Of a stretch of 64,000 bases of DNA, positions 1 through 11,985 are shown one piece after another (position 1 is the first letter of the stretch; each line of letters opens with the position of its first letter). Source of the DNA: Salinicoccus halodurans. Lineage in GTDB: Bacteria > Bacillota > Bacilli > Staphylococcales > Salinicoccaceae. The stretch lies in the NCBI RefSeq assembly GCF_900114445.1, contig NZ_FOTB01000003.1:62001-126000 (forward strand). The letters run 5' to 3'. The notes under the pieces are model-generated. The model was given only the letters and a program-made list of their open reading frames with translations. It had not been told where the DNA came from and did not search any database. The translations under genes and the position numbers were made by a program.

Positions 1-695
1 ACGTTCGGTTTACCGACAATGACAGTACTTAAGCCTTCTCTCAAAATCTTTCCCTGTGAGCTGCTTTTTAGAAGCTTTTCAATCTCAACTTCAACTTTTT
101 TCGCTTCATCCAGAAGAAACGATGTTGTCGCTTCTTCGACATCATCGTATTCCGGATAATCTATATTCACTTCCACCTGGGCAAGGATATTCAAAATGCT
201 CTGCCTCAGACTTCCGACATATGTCTTCAGTCTGCCCTGCATCTGCTGATTGGCCACTTTGGATGCCTCAGTTGTTTTTGATCTGATGAAATCCATGACA
301 CCTTCAGCCTGTGAAAGGTCGATTCTTCCATTTAGAAATGCACGTTTCGTAAATTCGCCGGGTTCGGCCATGCGTGCCCCATGTTTCAAAGTAAGCTGAA
401 GCACCCGGTTCACAGTATGAATCCCACCATGGCAATTGATCTCAACTATATCCTCTCTGGTATAAGTCTTTGGCGCCCTCATTACGGCTGCCATGACCTC
501 CTCCACAGATTCACCAGTTTCAGGATCAACAATATGCCCATAATTAATCGTATGGGAATCCACTGACGACAATGGCTTCGCCCCTTTGTACAGGGTGTCG
601 GCAATTTCTACGGCATCTATGCCGGACAGACGCACAATTGCGATCGCACCTTCACCCACCGGGGTTGAAATACTGGATATAGTTTCTAATTGCAT
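1..695 (-). CDS. mnmE: tRNA modification GTPase MnmE (N-terminal part, cut by window edge)
   Basis: Only the first 231 codons are present; the frame is open to the window edge. With MnmG, MnmE installs the carboxymethylaminomethyl/aminomethyl group on wobble U34 of certain tRNAs. The visible part is the folate-binding N-domain (starting [19 protein letters not shown], with the conserved INCHGG stretch and the [19 protein letters not shown] helix) and the start of the helical domain; it ends at IVGKPNV, the beginning of the G-domain P-loop. The start is ATG at 695, with an AAAAGGAGT ribosome site just upstream. It follows jag on the same strand, as in staphylococci. Confidence 0.96.
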   Translation of the reverse strand, partial: MQLETISSISTPVGEGAIAIVRLSGIDAVEIADTLYKGAKPLSSVDSHTINYGHIVDPETGESVEEVMAAVMRAPKTYTREDIVEINCHGGIHTVNRVLQLTLKHGARMAEPGEFTKRAFLNGRIDLSQAEGVMDFIRSKTTEASKVANQQMQGRLKTYVGSLRQSILNILAQVEVNIDYPEYDDVEEATTSFLLDEAKKVEVEIEKLLKSSSQGKILREGLSTVIVGKPN

Positions 696-710
696 AGTGC
701 AGTACTCCTT

Positions 711-1553
711 TTATTTCTTTTCTATCACTAAATATCTGTTCGGCTCGGAACCTTCGGAATATGTTTCAATATCGGCGATGCCACTCAATACGTGATGCAT
801 GATCTTGCGCTCGAATGAAGGCATCGGTTCCAGTCTGACCGGCTCATTTGTCCTGAGCGCCTTTTTAGACATGTTCACCGCGAGGTTCTCAAGCGTCTCT
901 TTACGCTTTTCTCTGTAATTTTCGACATCAAGTATAATGATTCCATAACTCTTGAAGATTGAGTTGAAATAATTCTGGGCCACTTCCTGGAGTGCGTTCA
1001 ATGTCGCACCGCGCTTGCCGATCAGTTTGGCGGCCATCGTTGATGTCATATCTATACGGATTTCATTGTTTTTAATAATTATTTCACTCGTACTTTCAAT
1101 ATTCATATCCCGGATGACCCGGTCCATATACTTCTTCGTTTCTTCTGAAGCGTCCTTGATCAATGTCCTGTTATCCTGCTTGGGACTGTTGATGCGGGCT
1201 TCCGTTTCAGAAGTTTCCGGATCCGCCGGCGTATCTTCCGGCTCTGTTTCTGTACCCGTTTCTTCCATAATAGAAGCAGATGCTTCCGCTTCTTCCGTGA
1301 CTGCTTCTTCCGCGACGATGCTGTCTTCTTTTTCCACGTCCCTCGAAATGAGATCGTCTATGGATGCATACATCTTCAGCTCCGGATTGATGATTGTCAG
1401 CCTTACCTCTGCATCTTTTTTGCCAAAACCTAAAATTCCACGCTTACCTTCGTCTTCAACATCAATTTTAATGTCGGATTCGGATACTTTCAGTTCTTCC
1501 AGACCTTTGGCGATTGCACGATCGACAGTTTCTTCCTTGTAAATCCTGTACAT
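711..1553 (-). CDS. jag: Jag / KhpB RNA-binding protein (Jag_N, KH and R3H domains)
   Basis: 280 aa. An N-terminal Jag_N domain (about 1-55, with the RGILGFGKKDAEV motif) is followed by a long acidic, Ala/Glu/Thr-rich low-complexity linker (about 65-140), a KH domain (about 145-205, LIGKRGATLNALQ loop) and a C-terminal R3H domain (REKRKETLENLA through RKIMHH). In other Firmicutes, Jag/KhpB/EloR binds RNA together with KhpA and affects cell elongation and division. The gene lies between rnpA and mnmE and is probably co-transcribed leftward from the rpmH promoter. No yidC lies between rnpA and jag, as in Staphylococcus and unlike Bacillus. Confidence 0.93.
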   Translation of the reverse strand: MYRIYKEETVDRAIAKGLEELKVSESDIKIDVEDEGKRGILGFGKKDAEVRLTIINPELKMYASIDDLISRDVEKEDSIVAEEAVTEEAEASASIMEETGTETEPEDTPADPETSETEARINSPKQDNRTLIKDASEETKKYMDRVIRDMNIESTSEIIIKNNEIRIDMTSTMAAKLIGKRGATLNALQEVAQNYFNSIFKSYGIIILDVENYREKRKETLENLAVNMSKKALRTNEPVRLEPMPSFERKIMHHVLSGIADIETYSEGSEPNRYLVIEKK

Positions 1554-1569
1554 GGCAGTGACCCCCGTG

Positions 1570-1908
1570 TCATTTTATACATCTTGCGATTTTCAGCACA
1601 TGCAATAATGATTTTTCCATCTGATGATAGTCCATCTGACTTACAGGCTGCCTCGCAATCACTACATATTCCCGTGCATCCAGAGAATTCTGGTACTTTT
1701 GGAAAAACACCCGGACACGCCGTTTGATTTTATTGCGTTTCACTGCATTTCCGAGCCTTTTGGATACACTGATGCCCAGCCGCATATGATCAGTTTTTGG
1801 GTTATCGATCAGATAAACTACAAATTGTCTGTTTGCGAAAGACTTTCCTTTTTTGAAGACAAGCTGAAAATCTTTTTCCTTTTTAATCCTGTATCTTTTC
1901 TTCATCAT
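1570..1908 (-). CDS. rnpA: Ribonuclease P protein component
   Basis: 112 aa, normal family length. It is the basic protein subunit that assists RNase P RNA in maturing the 5' ends of tRNAs. The family signature is present: the KKRYRIKKEKDFQLVFKKG start and the SKRLGNAVKRNKIKRRVRV RNR motif (about 50-70), which contacts the RNA. It lies downstream of rpmH on the minus strand; a hairpin with a T-run between the two suggests it is expressed by partial readthrough. Confidence 0.96.
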   Translation of the reverse strand: MMKKRYRIKKEKDFQLVFKKGKSFANRQFVVYLIDNPKTDHMRLGISVSKRLGNAVKRNKIKRRVRVFFQKYQNSLDAREYVVIARQPVSQMDYHQMEKSLLHVLKIARCIK

Positions 1909-1981
1909 TATTACGCTCTTTCATATGATATTCCATTATACAAAATTCGGCGCCGTTTATAAAATATCTCGCCATATACAT

Positions 1982-2010
1982 AAAAAAAGATCACCTGTTC
2001 AGATGATCTT
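1982..2010 (-). terminator. Rho-independent terminator after rpmH
   Basis: On the minus strand, AAGATCA pairs with TGATCTT around a GC-containing loop and is followed by seven T residues. It lies 6 bp after the rpmH stop and before rnpA, so it probably attenuates rather than abolishes expression of rnpA-jag-mnmE. Confidence 0.8.
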
Positions 2011-2015
2011 GGGGA

Positions 2016-2153
2016 TTAGGCTGAAAGAACTTTTCTACCTTTTCTTCTACGACGGGCTAAAACTTTACGTCCGTTCTTTGTGCTCATTCTTTTACGGAAA
2101 CCGTGCACTTTGCTGTGTTTACGTTTATTTGGCTGGTAAGTACGTTTTACCAT
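2016..2153 (-). CDS. rpmH: 50S ribosomal protein L34
   Basis: 45 aa, very basic. The translation starts [19 protein letters not shown] and ends [12 protein letters not shown], the standard L34 sequence. It is the first gene of the leftward rpmH-rnpA-jag-mnmE unit beside oriC. The start is ATG at 2153, with a GGAGG-type ribosome site (tggaggtg on the minus strand) just upstream. Confidence 0.98.
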
Positions 2154-2227
2154 ATTAAATACACCTCCATGATACTTTTACCTGATATATAGCTTCTAAA
2201 TTAAGCCTCTAAAATTGTAACTATTAA

Positions 2228-2256
2228 AGAATAACAGAAACACCCCTCGATTTCAA
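2228..2256 (-). promoter_or_regulatory. Promoter of the rpmH-rnpA-jag-mnmE unit
   Basis: On the minus strand, TTGAAA (2256-2251), a 17-bp spacer and TATTCT (2233-2228) form a good sigma-A promoter about 75 bp upstream of rpmH. Read by eye only. Confidence 0.65.
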
Positions 2257-2300
2257 CACAAATTTCACTATCAGTCCATCAAAAATTACCGGAAAATCAC

Positions 2301-2608
2301 TGTGGATAACTTTTTATGTGCATAGTGCCTGTGGATAACCATTCCGGGTTTTCGATTCTTCCACACACCATACCCCGAGTTATCCCCAGATACACAGATG
2401 TGAATAGAAGGCCTGTGGATAAGTCGTTATTTTGTGCATATCTTTTATCTCCTGTTGATATCATACGGTAAATTCGTTATAATTCTGTTTACGTAATTGT
2501 GGAAAAACGTCCTAAATGAGAATGTTATCCACAGAATGTTAATAACCTGTGGACAGTTATTAAAGTTCGTGGAAATCTTTATCCACAGCCTGTGATTTAT
2601 GTGAATAA
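2301..2608. other. oriC: oriC, upstream part: DnaA-box cluster between rpmH and dnaA
   Basis: Matches to the DnaA box TTATNCACA or its complement are at 2301-2309, 2330-2338, 2414-2422, 2525-2533, 2579-2587 and 2600-2608. Near-matches include 2380-2388 and 2548-2556. They surround the dnaA promoter, so they should both nucleate replication and mediate dnaA autoregulation, as in other Firmicutes with a bipartite origin. Confidence 0.93.
2455..2483 (+). promoter_or_regulatory. dnaA promoter
   Basis: TTGATA (2455-2460), a 17-bp spacer and TATAAT (2478-2483) make a near-consensus sigma-A promoter, flanked by DnaA boxes and about 140 bp upstream of dnaA. Confidence 0.8.
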
Positions 2609-2625
2609 GAAAAGAGGACAAACCT

Positions 2626-3957
2626 ATGAGCAGTTTAAATGAAATATGGGAGAATACGCTAAAAGGGATAGAAGAACAGATTGCGACAGCCAGCTATTCA
2701 ACATGGTTCAAAGAAACGACCATGACGCATCTCGATAATGACAAAGCTGTTGTTAAAGCTGAATCCCAGTTCCAGCGGGACTGGCTTGAAAAGAACTACA
2801 GCCAGCTGATACAGGAAAAACTGTATGAAGTCATGGGTGAAAAGCCGGATATCCATGTCGTCACCGAAGATGAACAAACCAGAGGGATGGCCACGCCCGT
2901 GAGCCAGGAACAGGAAGAAATGACTGAGTTTCCCGTCCACAACCAGCTCAATGTCAATAATACCTTTGAAACATTTGTCATCGGAAACGGCAATCGTTTC
3001 AGCCATGCCGCTTCCCTCGCCGTCGCAGAGGCACCCGCCAAAGCCTACAATCCTCTATTCATATACGGAGGGGTCGGTTTAGGCAAAACACACCTGATGC
3101 ACGCCATCGGCCACTATGTCCTGGAACACCGGCCGAATGCAAAAGTGGCCTACCTTTCCAGTGAGAAATTTACGAATGAATTCATCAACTCCATCCGGGA
3201 CAACAAAACCGAAGCCTTCAGGAACAGATACAGGAATGTGGATGTTCTGCTGATCGATGATATTCAGTTCCTTGCAGGCAAAGAATCCACACAGGAGGAA
3301 TTCTTCCACACATTCAATGCCCTTCATGAAGACAATAAGCAGATTGTCATCTCAAGCGACCGCACGCCAAAAGAGATACCGACGTTGGAAGACAGGCTGA
3401 GATCCCGCTTCGAATGGGGGCTCATCACGGATATCACACCGCCGGACCTTGAAACGCGTATTGCGATCCTGCGTAAAAAATGTGAAGAGGAAGAAGTGGA
3501 AATTCCAAACGAAGCGATGATCTACATCGCCAACCATATTCAGACGAATATCCGCGAGCTGGAAGGCGCCCTTACGCGTGTTGCAGCCTACTCTAAGCTG
3601 GTAAACCAGCCTCTGACACCGGAAATGGTCTCTGAAGCATTGAAGGACCTCGTCACCCAGTCCAGTTCGAAGAAGATCACCATCACGGACATACAGGAAG
3701 CTGTCGCAGGATTCTATGATATACAGATCGAGGAATTCTCCTCCAAAAAGCGCACGAAATCCATCGCTTTCCCAAGACAGATCGCCATGTATCTTGCCAG
3801 GGAGCTGACAGATTACTCACTGCCGAAAATCGGTGAAGTTTTTGGAGGCAGGGACCATTCAACAGTCATACATGCCCATGAGAAGATCTCAAAAATGCTG
3901 AACCAGGATGAGATCTTCAAACAGGAGCTGGAACAGATAGAGAACAAGATCAGTTAA
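2626..3957 (+). CDS. dnaA: Chromosomal replication initiator DnaA
   Basis: 443 aa. An N-terminal helicase-loading domain (1-80) and a short acidic linker (80-105) are followed by the AAA+ ATPase with Walker A GGVGLGKT (148-155), Walker B LLIDDIQF (208-215) and an arginine-finger/sensor region ([10 protein letters not shown]), then the C-terminal DNA-binding domain ending in the signature [11 protein letters not shown]. It binds the boxes on both sides of the gene and melts the AT-rich region before dnaN. The start at 2626 follows an AGAGGA ribosome site. It is probably autoregulated through boxes around its promoter. Confidence 0.99.
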   Translation: MSSLNEIWENTLKGIEEQIATASYSTWFKETTMTHLDNDKAVVKAESQFQRDWLEKNYSQLIQEKLYEVMGEKPDIHVVTEDEQTRGMATPVSQEQEEMTEFPVHNQLNVNNTFETFVIGNGNRFSHAASLAVAEAPAKAYNPLFIYGGVGLGKTHLMHAIGHYVLEHRPNAKVAYLSSEKFTNEFINSIRDNKTEAFRNRYRNVDVLLIDDIQFLAGKESTQEEFFHTFNALHEDNKQIVISSDRTPKEIPTLEDRLRSRFEWGLITDITPPDLETRIAILRKKCEEEEVEIPNEAMIYIANHIQTNIRELEGALTRVAAYSKLVNQPLTPEMVSEALKDLVTQSSSKKITITDIQEAVAGFYDIQIEEFSSKKRTKSIAFPRQIAMYLARELTDYSLPKIGEVFGGRDHSTVIHAHEKISKMLNQDEIFKQELEQIENKIS

Positions 3958-3963
3958 CAGATG

Positions 3964-4053
3964 TGAATAGTGTGGATAAATGTTACACTTGAACCAACAG
4001 ATTATGCACATGTGGATAACTTGTGTGATATAGGATAATCCGACTTATCCACA
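3964..4053. other. oriC: oriC, downstream part: DnaA boxes between dnaA and dnaN
   Basis: DnaA boxes lie at 3971-3979 (TGTGGATAA), 4002-4010 (TTATGCACA), 4011-4019 (TGTGGATAA) and 4045-4053 (TTATCCACA), plus a weaker TGTGAATAG at 3963-3971. The last box sits immediately before the unwinding element. Confidence 0.93.
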
Positions 4054-4061
4054 CATCCACA

Positions 4062-4112
4062 GGGCCTATTACTATTATTACTTTAATTATTATTAATCTA
4101 TATATATAAGGA
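4062..4112. other. oriC unwinding element: GC patch, DnaA-trio run and AT-rich DUE
   Basis: After the last DnaA box there is a short GC patch (agggcc), then CTATTACTATTATTAC, which read on the opposite strand 3' to 5' is a run of GAT/AAT trinucleotides, matching the DnaA-trio motif described for Bacillus subtilis. A pure A/T stretch runs up to the dnaN ribosome site. The box-GC-trio-AT order is the expected architecture for strand opening by a DnaA filament. Confidence 0.82.
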
Positions 4113-4123
4113 GTCATTATCAT

Positions 4124-5257
4124 ATGAAAATCAGCATTAATCGCCAGTATTTCATTGAACAATTAAATCATTGTCTCAAAGCGATATCACCCAGAACTAC
4201 ATTGCCCATCCTTAACGGTATAAAACTGGAAGTAAAAGATAATCAGCTGCTTCTGACCGGCAGTGATTCCGAGATATCTATTGAAATTACAATACCGACA
4301 GAAGTTGATAATGAAGAAATACTAGAAATTAATGAACCTGGCGCTGTTGTATTATCCGGAAGGTTCTTCGTCGATATCATCAAGAAGCTTTCAGGGGATT
4401 TCGTAGAACTGGAAACAAATGATTCATACCAGACTAAAATCACTGCTTCAAAATCAGAGTTCAACCTGAGCGGGAACGATCCGGATCAGTACCCGCTTCT
4501 GCCTGAAGTGAATGATGAAGAAAGCATCGTACTTAAATCGACAGTACTCAAAACAATCATCAATCAGACCAACTTTGCGGTTTCATTATCGGAAACACGT
4601 CCTGTACTGACAGGTGTAAACTGGCAGTTCAATGATGAAGGCATCAAATTCACAGCAACCGATTCCCACAGACTTGCACTCCGCAAACTGAACGGAGATC
4701 AGTTCGCAATGGAAAGCATGAATGCCATCATCCCGGGAAAATCCCTGACTGAGCTGAATAAAATCATCAATGATTCGGACGACGAAGTGGAAATCCATCT
4801 GTCACAGAACCAGGTATTGTTCAGTTATGGAAATATGAGATTCATTTCACGGCTGCTTGAAGGGAACTATCCGGATACGTCAAGATTATTCCCTGAAAAC
4901 TATGAAACGAAAGTTACTGTGGATAACTCGAGTTTCTATCATGCCATCGACCGTGTATCCCTCCTCGCCAGGGAAGGCGGCAACAATGTAATCCGCATGA
5001 CAGTGGAAGACGGCAATGTTGAATTATCTTCCAATTCACCTGAAGTCGGAACGGTGAATGAAGATGTGAATACGAATGGCGTGGAAGGCGAAGGGCTTAA
5101 GATATCCTTCAATTCCAAGTACATGATGGATGCGCTTAAAGCGATCAATGATGAAGAAGTGACCATCGATTTCTTCGGTACGATGCGTCCATTCACTTTG
5201 AGCGCTGCAAATTCCGATGAAGTCATCCAGCTGATTCTGCCAATCCGTACTTACTAA
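4124..5257 (+). CDS. dnaN: DNA polymerase III beta subunit (sliding clamp)
   Basis: 377 aa, full family length, with three consecutive clamp folds. N-domain: ISPRTTLPILNGIKLE; middle: SETRPVLTGVNWQF with the TDSHRLALRK motif; the C-terminus ends in VIQLILPIRTY, the conserved hydrophobic tail of the clamp. It forms a ring around DNA and holds polymerase and repair factors. It starts at ATG 4124 after AAGGAG, just beyond the origin AT-rich stretch. Confidence 0.99.
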   Translation: MKISINRQYFIEQLNHCLKAISPRTTLPILNGIKLEVKDNQLLLTGSDSEISIEITIPTEVDNEEILEINEPGAVVLSGRFFVDIIKKLSGDFVELETNDSYQTKITASKSEFNLSGNDPDQYPLLPEVNDEESIVLKSTVLKTIINQTNFAVSLSETRPVLTGVNWQFNDEGIKFTATDSHRLALRKLNGDQFAMESMNAIIPGKSLTELNKIINDSDDEVEIHLSQNQVLFSYGNMRFISRLLEGNYPDTSRLFPENYETKVTVDNSSFYHAIDRVSLLAREGGNNVIRMTVEDGNVELSSNSPEVGTVNEDVNTNGVEGEGLKISFNSKYMMDALKAINDEEVTIDFFGTMRPFTLSAANSDEVIQLILPIRTY

Positions 5258-5281
5258 AATAAGAAACCTCACAAAAACTTG

Positions 5282-5328
5282 CGACTGGGGCCCAGAAATA
5301 AAAAATAGGGCTTCTCAGTCGTTTTTTT
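5282..5328 (+). terminator. Terminator after dnaN
   Basis: CGACTG (5282-5287) pairs with CAGTCG (5316-5321), with additional GGCCC/GGGC pairing inside, and is followed by seven T residues. Confidence 0.7.
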
Positions 5329-5453
5329 ATTTTCAAAGGGGGAAAACCCTAAAATGCCCATAAAACGCTCTGAGGGCTTTATTTGCGCTTCTGAAGTGAA
5401 ATTTATCCGAAAATGTAGTATAATATAGAAGTGAGAGTTAGGAGGATGAGTCA

Positions 5454-5665
5454 ATGGAAAGTATCCAATTCGACGATATAATTACGCTGGGCCAGTTCCT
5501 TAAGCATGAGGGAATAATCGGCACCGGCGGAGAAGCGAAATGGTTCCTTCAGGAAAATGAAGTGTTCCTGAACGGGGAACCTGAGAACCGCAGAGGTAAA
5601 AAGCTTCATGACGGGGATGAGCTGAACCTCGGGGATTTCGGGCATTACAGGATAGAATATCCGAA

Positions 5666-5669
<4 letters not shown>
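5454..5669 (+). CDS. yaaA: S4-domain RNA-binding protein YaaA
   Basis: 71 aa single S4 fold ([20 protein letters not shown], then [11 protein letters not shown]), the usual small S4-like protein between dnaN and recF. Its role is poorly defined; ribosome-related RNA binding is proposed for the family. A strong AGGAGG precedes ATG 5454, and a TATAAT-like -10 lies near 5420. The stop overlaps the recF start by four bases, indicating translational coupling. Confidence 0.94.
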
Positions 5670-8697
<3,028 letters not shown>

Positions 8698-8715
8698 AGA
8701 TGGAGGTAAATTTGA

Positions 8716-11280
8716 ATGAGTGACGAAAAAGACAGACTGCAGCAGGTCAATATCAGTAAGGAGATGCGTACTTCATTCCTGGATTACGCAATGAGTGTCA
8801 TCGTCTCAAGAGCACTGCCTGATGTCCGTGACGGCATGAAGCCGGTACACCGCAGAATACTCCACGGCATGCATGACAACGGTATGACTTCTGATAAACC
8901 TTTTAAAAAATCCGCACGTATCGTCGGAGATGTAATGGGTAAATATCACCCGCACGGTGACTCTTCCATCTACGATGCAATGGTCCGTATGGCACAGGAT
9001 TTCAGCTACCGCTACCCGCTTGTCTACGGCCAGGGCAACTTCGGCTCGATGGATGGTGACGGTGCAGCGGCGATGCGTTACACGGAAGCTAAAATGAGTA
9101 AGATTTCGATGGAACTCATGAGGGATATCAACAAGGACACCATAGATTTCCAGGATAACTATGACGGTAATGAACGTGAACCGGTTGTACTTCCTGCCAG
9201 GTTCCCGAATATGCTCGTAAACGGTTCAAGCGGTATCGCTGTAGGGATGGCAACGAACATTCCGCCGCATAACCTGACGGAAGTGATCGATGCGGTTCTT
9301 GCACTGTCGAAAGATGATGAGATTACACTGCCGGAGCTGATGGAATATGTGAAGGGGCCGGACTTCCCTACGTACGGTCTGATCGTCGGCAAGAGCGGCA
9401 TCCGCAAAGCGTATGAAACAGGCAGAGGATCTGTCATAATGCGCGCAAAATGTGAAATCGAAATGATGAAAAACGGCAAGGAGCGCATTGTCGTTTCTGA
9501 AATCCCCTACCAGGTCAATAAAGCCAGACTTGTTGAAAAGATTGCTGAACTGGCAAGGGACAAGAAAATCGAAGGCATCACGGATCTGCGGGATGAAACC
9601 AGCCTTAAAGAAGGCGTCAAAATCATCATCGAAATCAGGAAAGATAAAAATGCGAATGTCATTTTAAACAACCTTTATAAACAGACGCCTCTTCAGACAT
9701 CATTCGGTATCAATATGCTCGCCCTGGTCAAAGGCCAGCCTAAGATCCTGGGTCTCAAAGAGGTGCTCCACCATTACCTTGAACACCAGAAGGTGGTTGT
9801 TTTAAGACGTACGAAGTTTGATCTGAAACGTGCGGAAGACCGTGCGCATATTTTGGAAGGACTGAAAATTGCACTCGATAACATCGATGCGATCATCACT
9901 CTGATCAGAGGGTCCCAAAATGATGAAGCGGCCAGAACCGGACTGATGGAAAACTTCAATCTGTCCGAACGCCAGGCCCAGGCGATCCTGGATATGCGCC
10001 TGCGCCGTCTGACAGGGCTCGAGAGGGACAAGATTGAAGATGAGTATAATGAAATACTCAAAACCATTGAGGAGCTCAAAGCAATTCTGGCGGATGAAGA
10101 GAAACTTCTTGAGATCATCCGTGAAGAATTGATTGAAATCAGAGATAAATATGGTGATGCGCGCCGTACGGAAATTACGCTCGGCAGCATCTCCGACATT
10201 GAAGATGAAGATCTGATCCCTGAAGAACAGATTGTTGTGACACTCAGCCACAACAACTATATCAAGCGTCTGCCGTCCTCCACCTACCGTGCACAGCACC
10301 GCGGCGGCCGCGGCGTCCAGGGAATGAACACCATCGAAGATGACTTCGTCAGCCAGATCGTGACGATGAGTACGCACGATTATATCATGTTCTTTACCAA
10401 TAAAGGCCGTGTCTACCGCCTGAAAGGATATGAACTGCCTGAACTGTCGAGACAGTCCAAAGGCATTCCGATCGTCAACATGCTGGAAGTCGATAAGGAT
10501 GAAAAAATCAGTACGATGATTTCCGTGAAGGACAAGGATCCGGAAGAATTTGAAAATATGTTCCTCGTATTCGCGACGAAGAACGGGCTTGTTAAACGTT
10601 CCAGTCTTGATAACTTTGAACGGATCAACAAAAACGGCAAAATCGCGATTTCCTTCAGGGGCGAGGATGAGCTCCTTGCTGTGCGTCTGACAGACGGCAC
10701 GAAAGAAGTCATCCTGGGGACGAAATACGGTGCTCTCATCCGTTTCCCTGAAACACAGATCCGCACGATGGGCCGTACCGCTGCCGGTGTCAAGGGCATC
10801 AGGCTCCGTGACGACGATGAAGTCGTCGGACTCGATGTGCTGATAGAAAATCAGGCCATCCTTGTCGTAACAGACAATGGTTATGGTAAATTGACGCATG
10901 AAGAGGAATACCGGATTACCAACCGCGGCGGTGTCGGTGTCAAAACGGCGAACCTCACCGACCGTGTCGGTGAACTGATCTACATCGCATCCGTAAATGG
11001 TGACGAAGATTTGATGATTGTAACCAATCACGGCGTCATCATCAGACTTGTGATGGAAGAGATCTCCACTCTTGGCCGGAACACCCAGGGGGTAAGACTG
11101 ATCAAGCTGTCAGACGACCAGAAAGTTGCGACAGTCGCCAAAGTGAAAGAAGAAATCGAAGAAGAAGAGCTGACGCTCGATAATGAAGAAGATGCGGAAG
11201 AGGCAGCAGAAGAGATTACAGAAGAGACGCTGACCTCTGAAGACTCATTGGAACCTTCTGAAGATGAAATTGAAGAATAA
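8716..11280 (+). CDS. gyrA: DNA gyrase subunit A
   Basis: 854 aa. The breakage-reunion domain includes the quinolone-resistance region [13 protein letters not shown], with Ser83 and Ser84 and acidic Asp87; the serines that mutate in resistant staphylococci are unchanged, and aspartate replaces the glutamate of S. aureus. The catalytic Tyr is in MRYTEAKM (about 122). The C-terminal beta-pinwheel contains the GyrA box [10 protein letters not shown]. The last roughly 45 residues are a strongly acidic tail (Glu/Asp-rich). It starts 18 bp after gyrB. Confidence 0.99.
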   Translation: MSDEKDRLQQVNISKEMRTSFLDYAMSVIVSRALPDVRDGMKPVHRRILHGMHDNGMTSDKPFKKSARIVGDVMGKYHPHGDSSIYDAMVRMAQDFSYRYPLVYGQGNFGSMDGDGAAAMRYTEAKMSKISMELMRDINKDTIDFQDNYDGNEREPVVLPARFPNMLVNGSSGIAVGMATNIPPHNLTEVIDAVLALSKDDEITLPELMEYVKGPDFPTYGLIVGKSGIRKAYETGRGSVIMRAKCEIEMMKNGKERIVVSEIPYQVNKARLVEKIAELARDKKIEGITDLRDETSLKEGVKIIIEIRKDKNANVILNNLYKQTPLQTSFGINMLALVKGQPKILGLKEVLHHYLEHQKVVVLRRTKFDLKRAEDRAHILEGLKIALDNIDAIITLIRGSQNDEAARTGLMENFNLSERQAQAILDMRLRRLTGLERDKIEDEYNEILKTIEELKAILADEEKLLEIIREELIEIRDKYGDARRTEITLGSISDIEDEDLIPEEQIVVTLSHNNYIKRLPSSTYRAQHRGGRGVQGMNTIEDDFVSQIVTMSTHDYIMFFTNKGRVYRLKGYELPELSRQSKGIPIVNMLEVDKDEKISTMISVKDKDPEEFENMFLVFATKNGLVKRSSLDNFERINKNGKIAISFRGEDELLAVRLTDGTKEVILGTKYGALIRFPETQIRTMGRTAAGVKGIRLRDDDEVVGLDVLIENQAILVVTDNGYGKLTHEEEYRITNRGGVGVKTANLTDRVGELIYIASVNGDEDLMIVTNHGVIIRLVMEEISTLGRNTQGVRLIKLSDDQKVATVAKVKEEIEEEELTLDNEEDAEEAAEEITEETLTSEDSLEPSEDEIEE

Positions 11281-11289
11281 TTTCCCTGC

Positions 11290-11318
11290 CCCCGGCTCAA
11301 CGAGCCTGGGGTATTTTT
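11290..11318 (+). terminator. Terminator after gyrA
   Basis: CCCCGGCTC pairs with GAGCCTGGGG (one bulge) and is followed by TATTTTTTC. Confidence 0.85.
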
Positions 11319-11326
11319 TCGCTTTA

Positions 11327-11355
11327 TTGCCAATCATTCATGTAAACGCTATAAT
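11327..11355 (+). promoter_or_regulatory. hutP promoter overlapped by a cre-like site
   Basis: TTGCCA (11327-11332), 17 bp, TATAAT (11350-11355). The sequence TGTAAACGCTATAA (11341-11354) matches the CcpA operator consensus TGWAANCGNTNWCA at all but one position and covers the -10 box, so CcpA should repress by occlusion. Confidence 0.7.
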
Positions 11356-11434
11356 GAAGACAGTCATTAGAGAATTTAGTAGAAATATCAGTGGAATTCC
11401 ATAGAAAATAAACCGATTCAGAAGAGGTAGTCCG

Positions 11435-11881
11435 ATGAACAGTGAAGTACAGCAAAAGGCATTTGGTAAATATGCGACATTGGCAGCTCTGCTGGGACAG
11501 AAGGCAGCACTTGAACTGATGCCGGAACATGAAGAGTTCAAAGTGGTTACAGGCAAAGTTGGATCGATGGACCTTAAAAAGGTCATCTCATCCGTCGAGA
11601 CTGCGGCAAAGCGCAATGAACTCATCAATCCGGATATTTACCGGGAAACACATGCGCTCTATCATGCAATCATCGAAGCGGCTGAAGGTGTGACGCGGGG
11701 AAAATTGAGCGTCGGCGAGGTCATGCGGACCGTCGGCCTTTCATTTGCTGCAGTCAGAGGATATCCATACAAAGACCCGAATGAGGGCGAATGGATTGCA
11801 GTCTGCTTTTACGGCACCATCGGTGCACCGATCAAAGGCAAAGAGCATGAAACGCTGGGCCTCGGAATCAATCACATTTAA
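11435..11881 (+). CDS. hutP: HutP, histidine-dependent antiterminator of the hut operon
   Basis: 148 aa, the same length as B. subtilis HutP and with its conserved blocks: VVTGKVGSMDLKKVISS, YRETHALYHAIIEAAEGVTRG, LRTVGL-like RTVGLSFAAVRGYPY and the C-terminal YGTIGAPIKGKEHETLGLG, which carries His residues for Mg2+/L-histidine coordination. In B. subtilis, HutP hexamers bind NAG triplets in RNA when histidine and Mg2+ are present and prevent termination upstream of hutH. The terminator immediately downstream fits that role. RBS AGAGGTAG precedes ATG 11435. Confidence 0.93.
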   Translation: MNSEVQQKAFGKYATLAALLGQKAALELMPEHEEFKVVTGKVGSMDLKKVISSVETAAKRNELINPDIYRETHALYHAIIEAAEGVTRGKLSVGEVMRTVGLSFAAVRGYPYKDPNEGEWIAVCFYGTIGAPIKGKEHETLGLGINHI

Positions 11882-11884
11882 CAG

Positions 11885-11963
11885 ACAATAGAATAATACA
11901 TGTCACAGACATCAGCTATTAGAGACACTGAAATCCCGGGAAGGGATGACTGTGTCTTTTTTT
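11885..11963 (+). promoter_or_regulatory. HutP-regulated terminator between hutP and hutH
   Basis: GACAC (11924-11928) pairs with GTGTC (11952-11956), with an inner ATCCC/GGGAT helix, followed by seven T residues: a clear intrinsic terminator inside the hut unit. Upstream RNA carries spaced NAG triplets (UAG, CAG, CAG, UAG between 11888 and 11922), the type of element HutP binds. Inference: histidine-bound HutP disrupts the terminator to allow hutH expression. Confidence 0.72.
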
Positions 11964-11985
11964 AATGGAAAAAGGAGGAGTCAAA

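Noticed and set aside
1015-1542. 175-codon Ser-rich open frame antisense to jag
   Set aside because: It mirrors the acidic linker codons of jag; not a gene.
9802-11031. 409-codon open frame antisense to gyrA
   Set aside because: A shadow of gyrA; no ribosome site, no family features.
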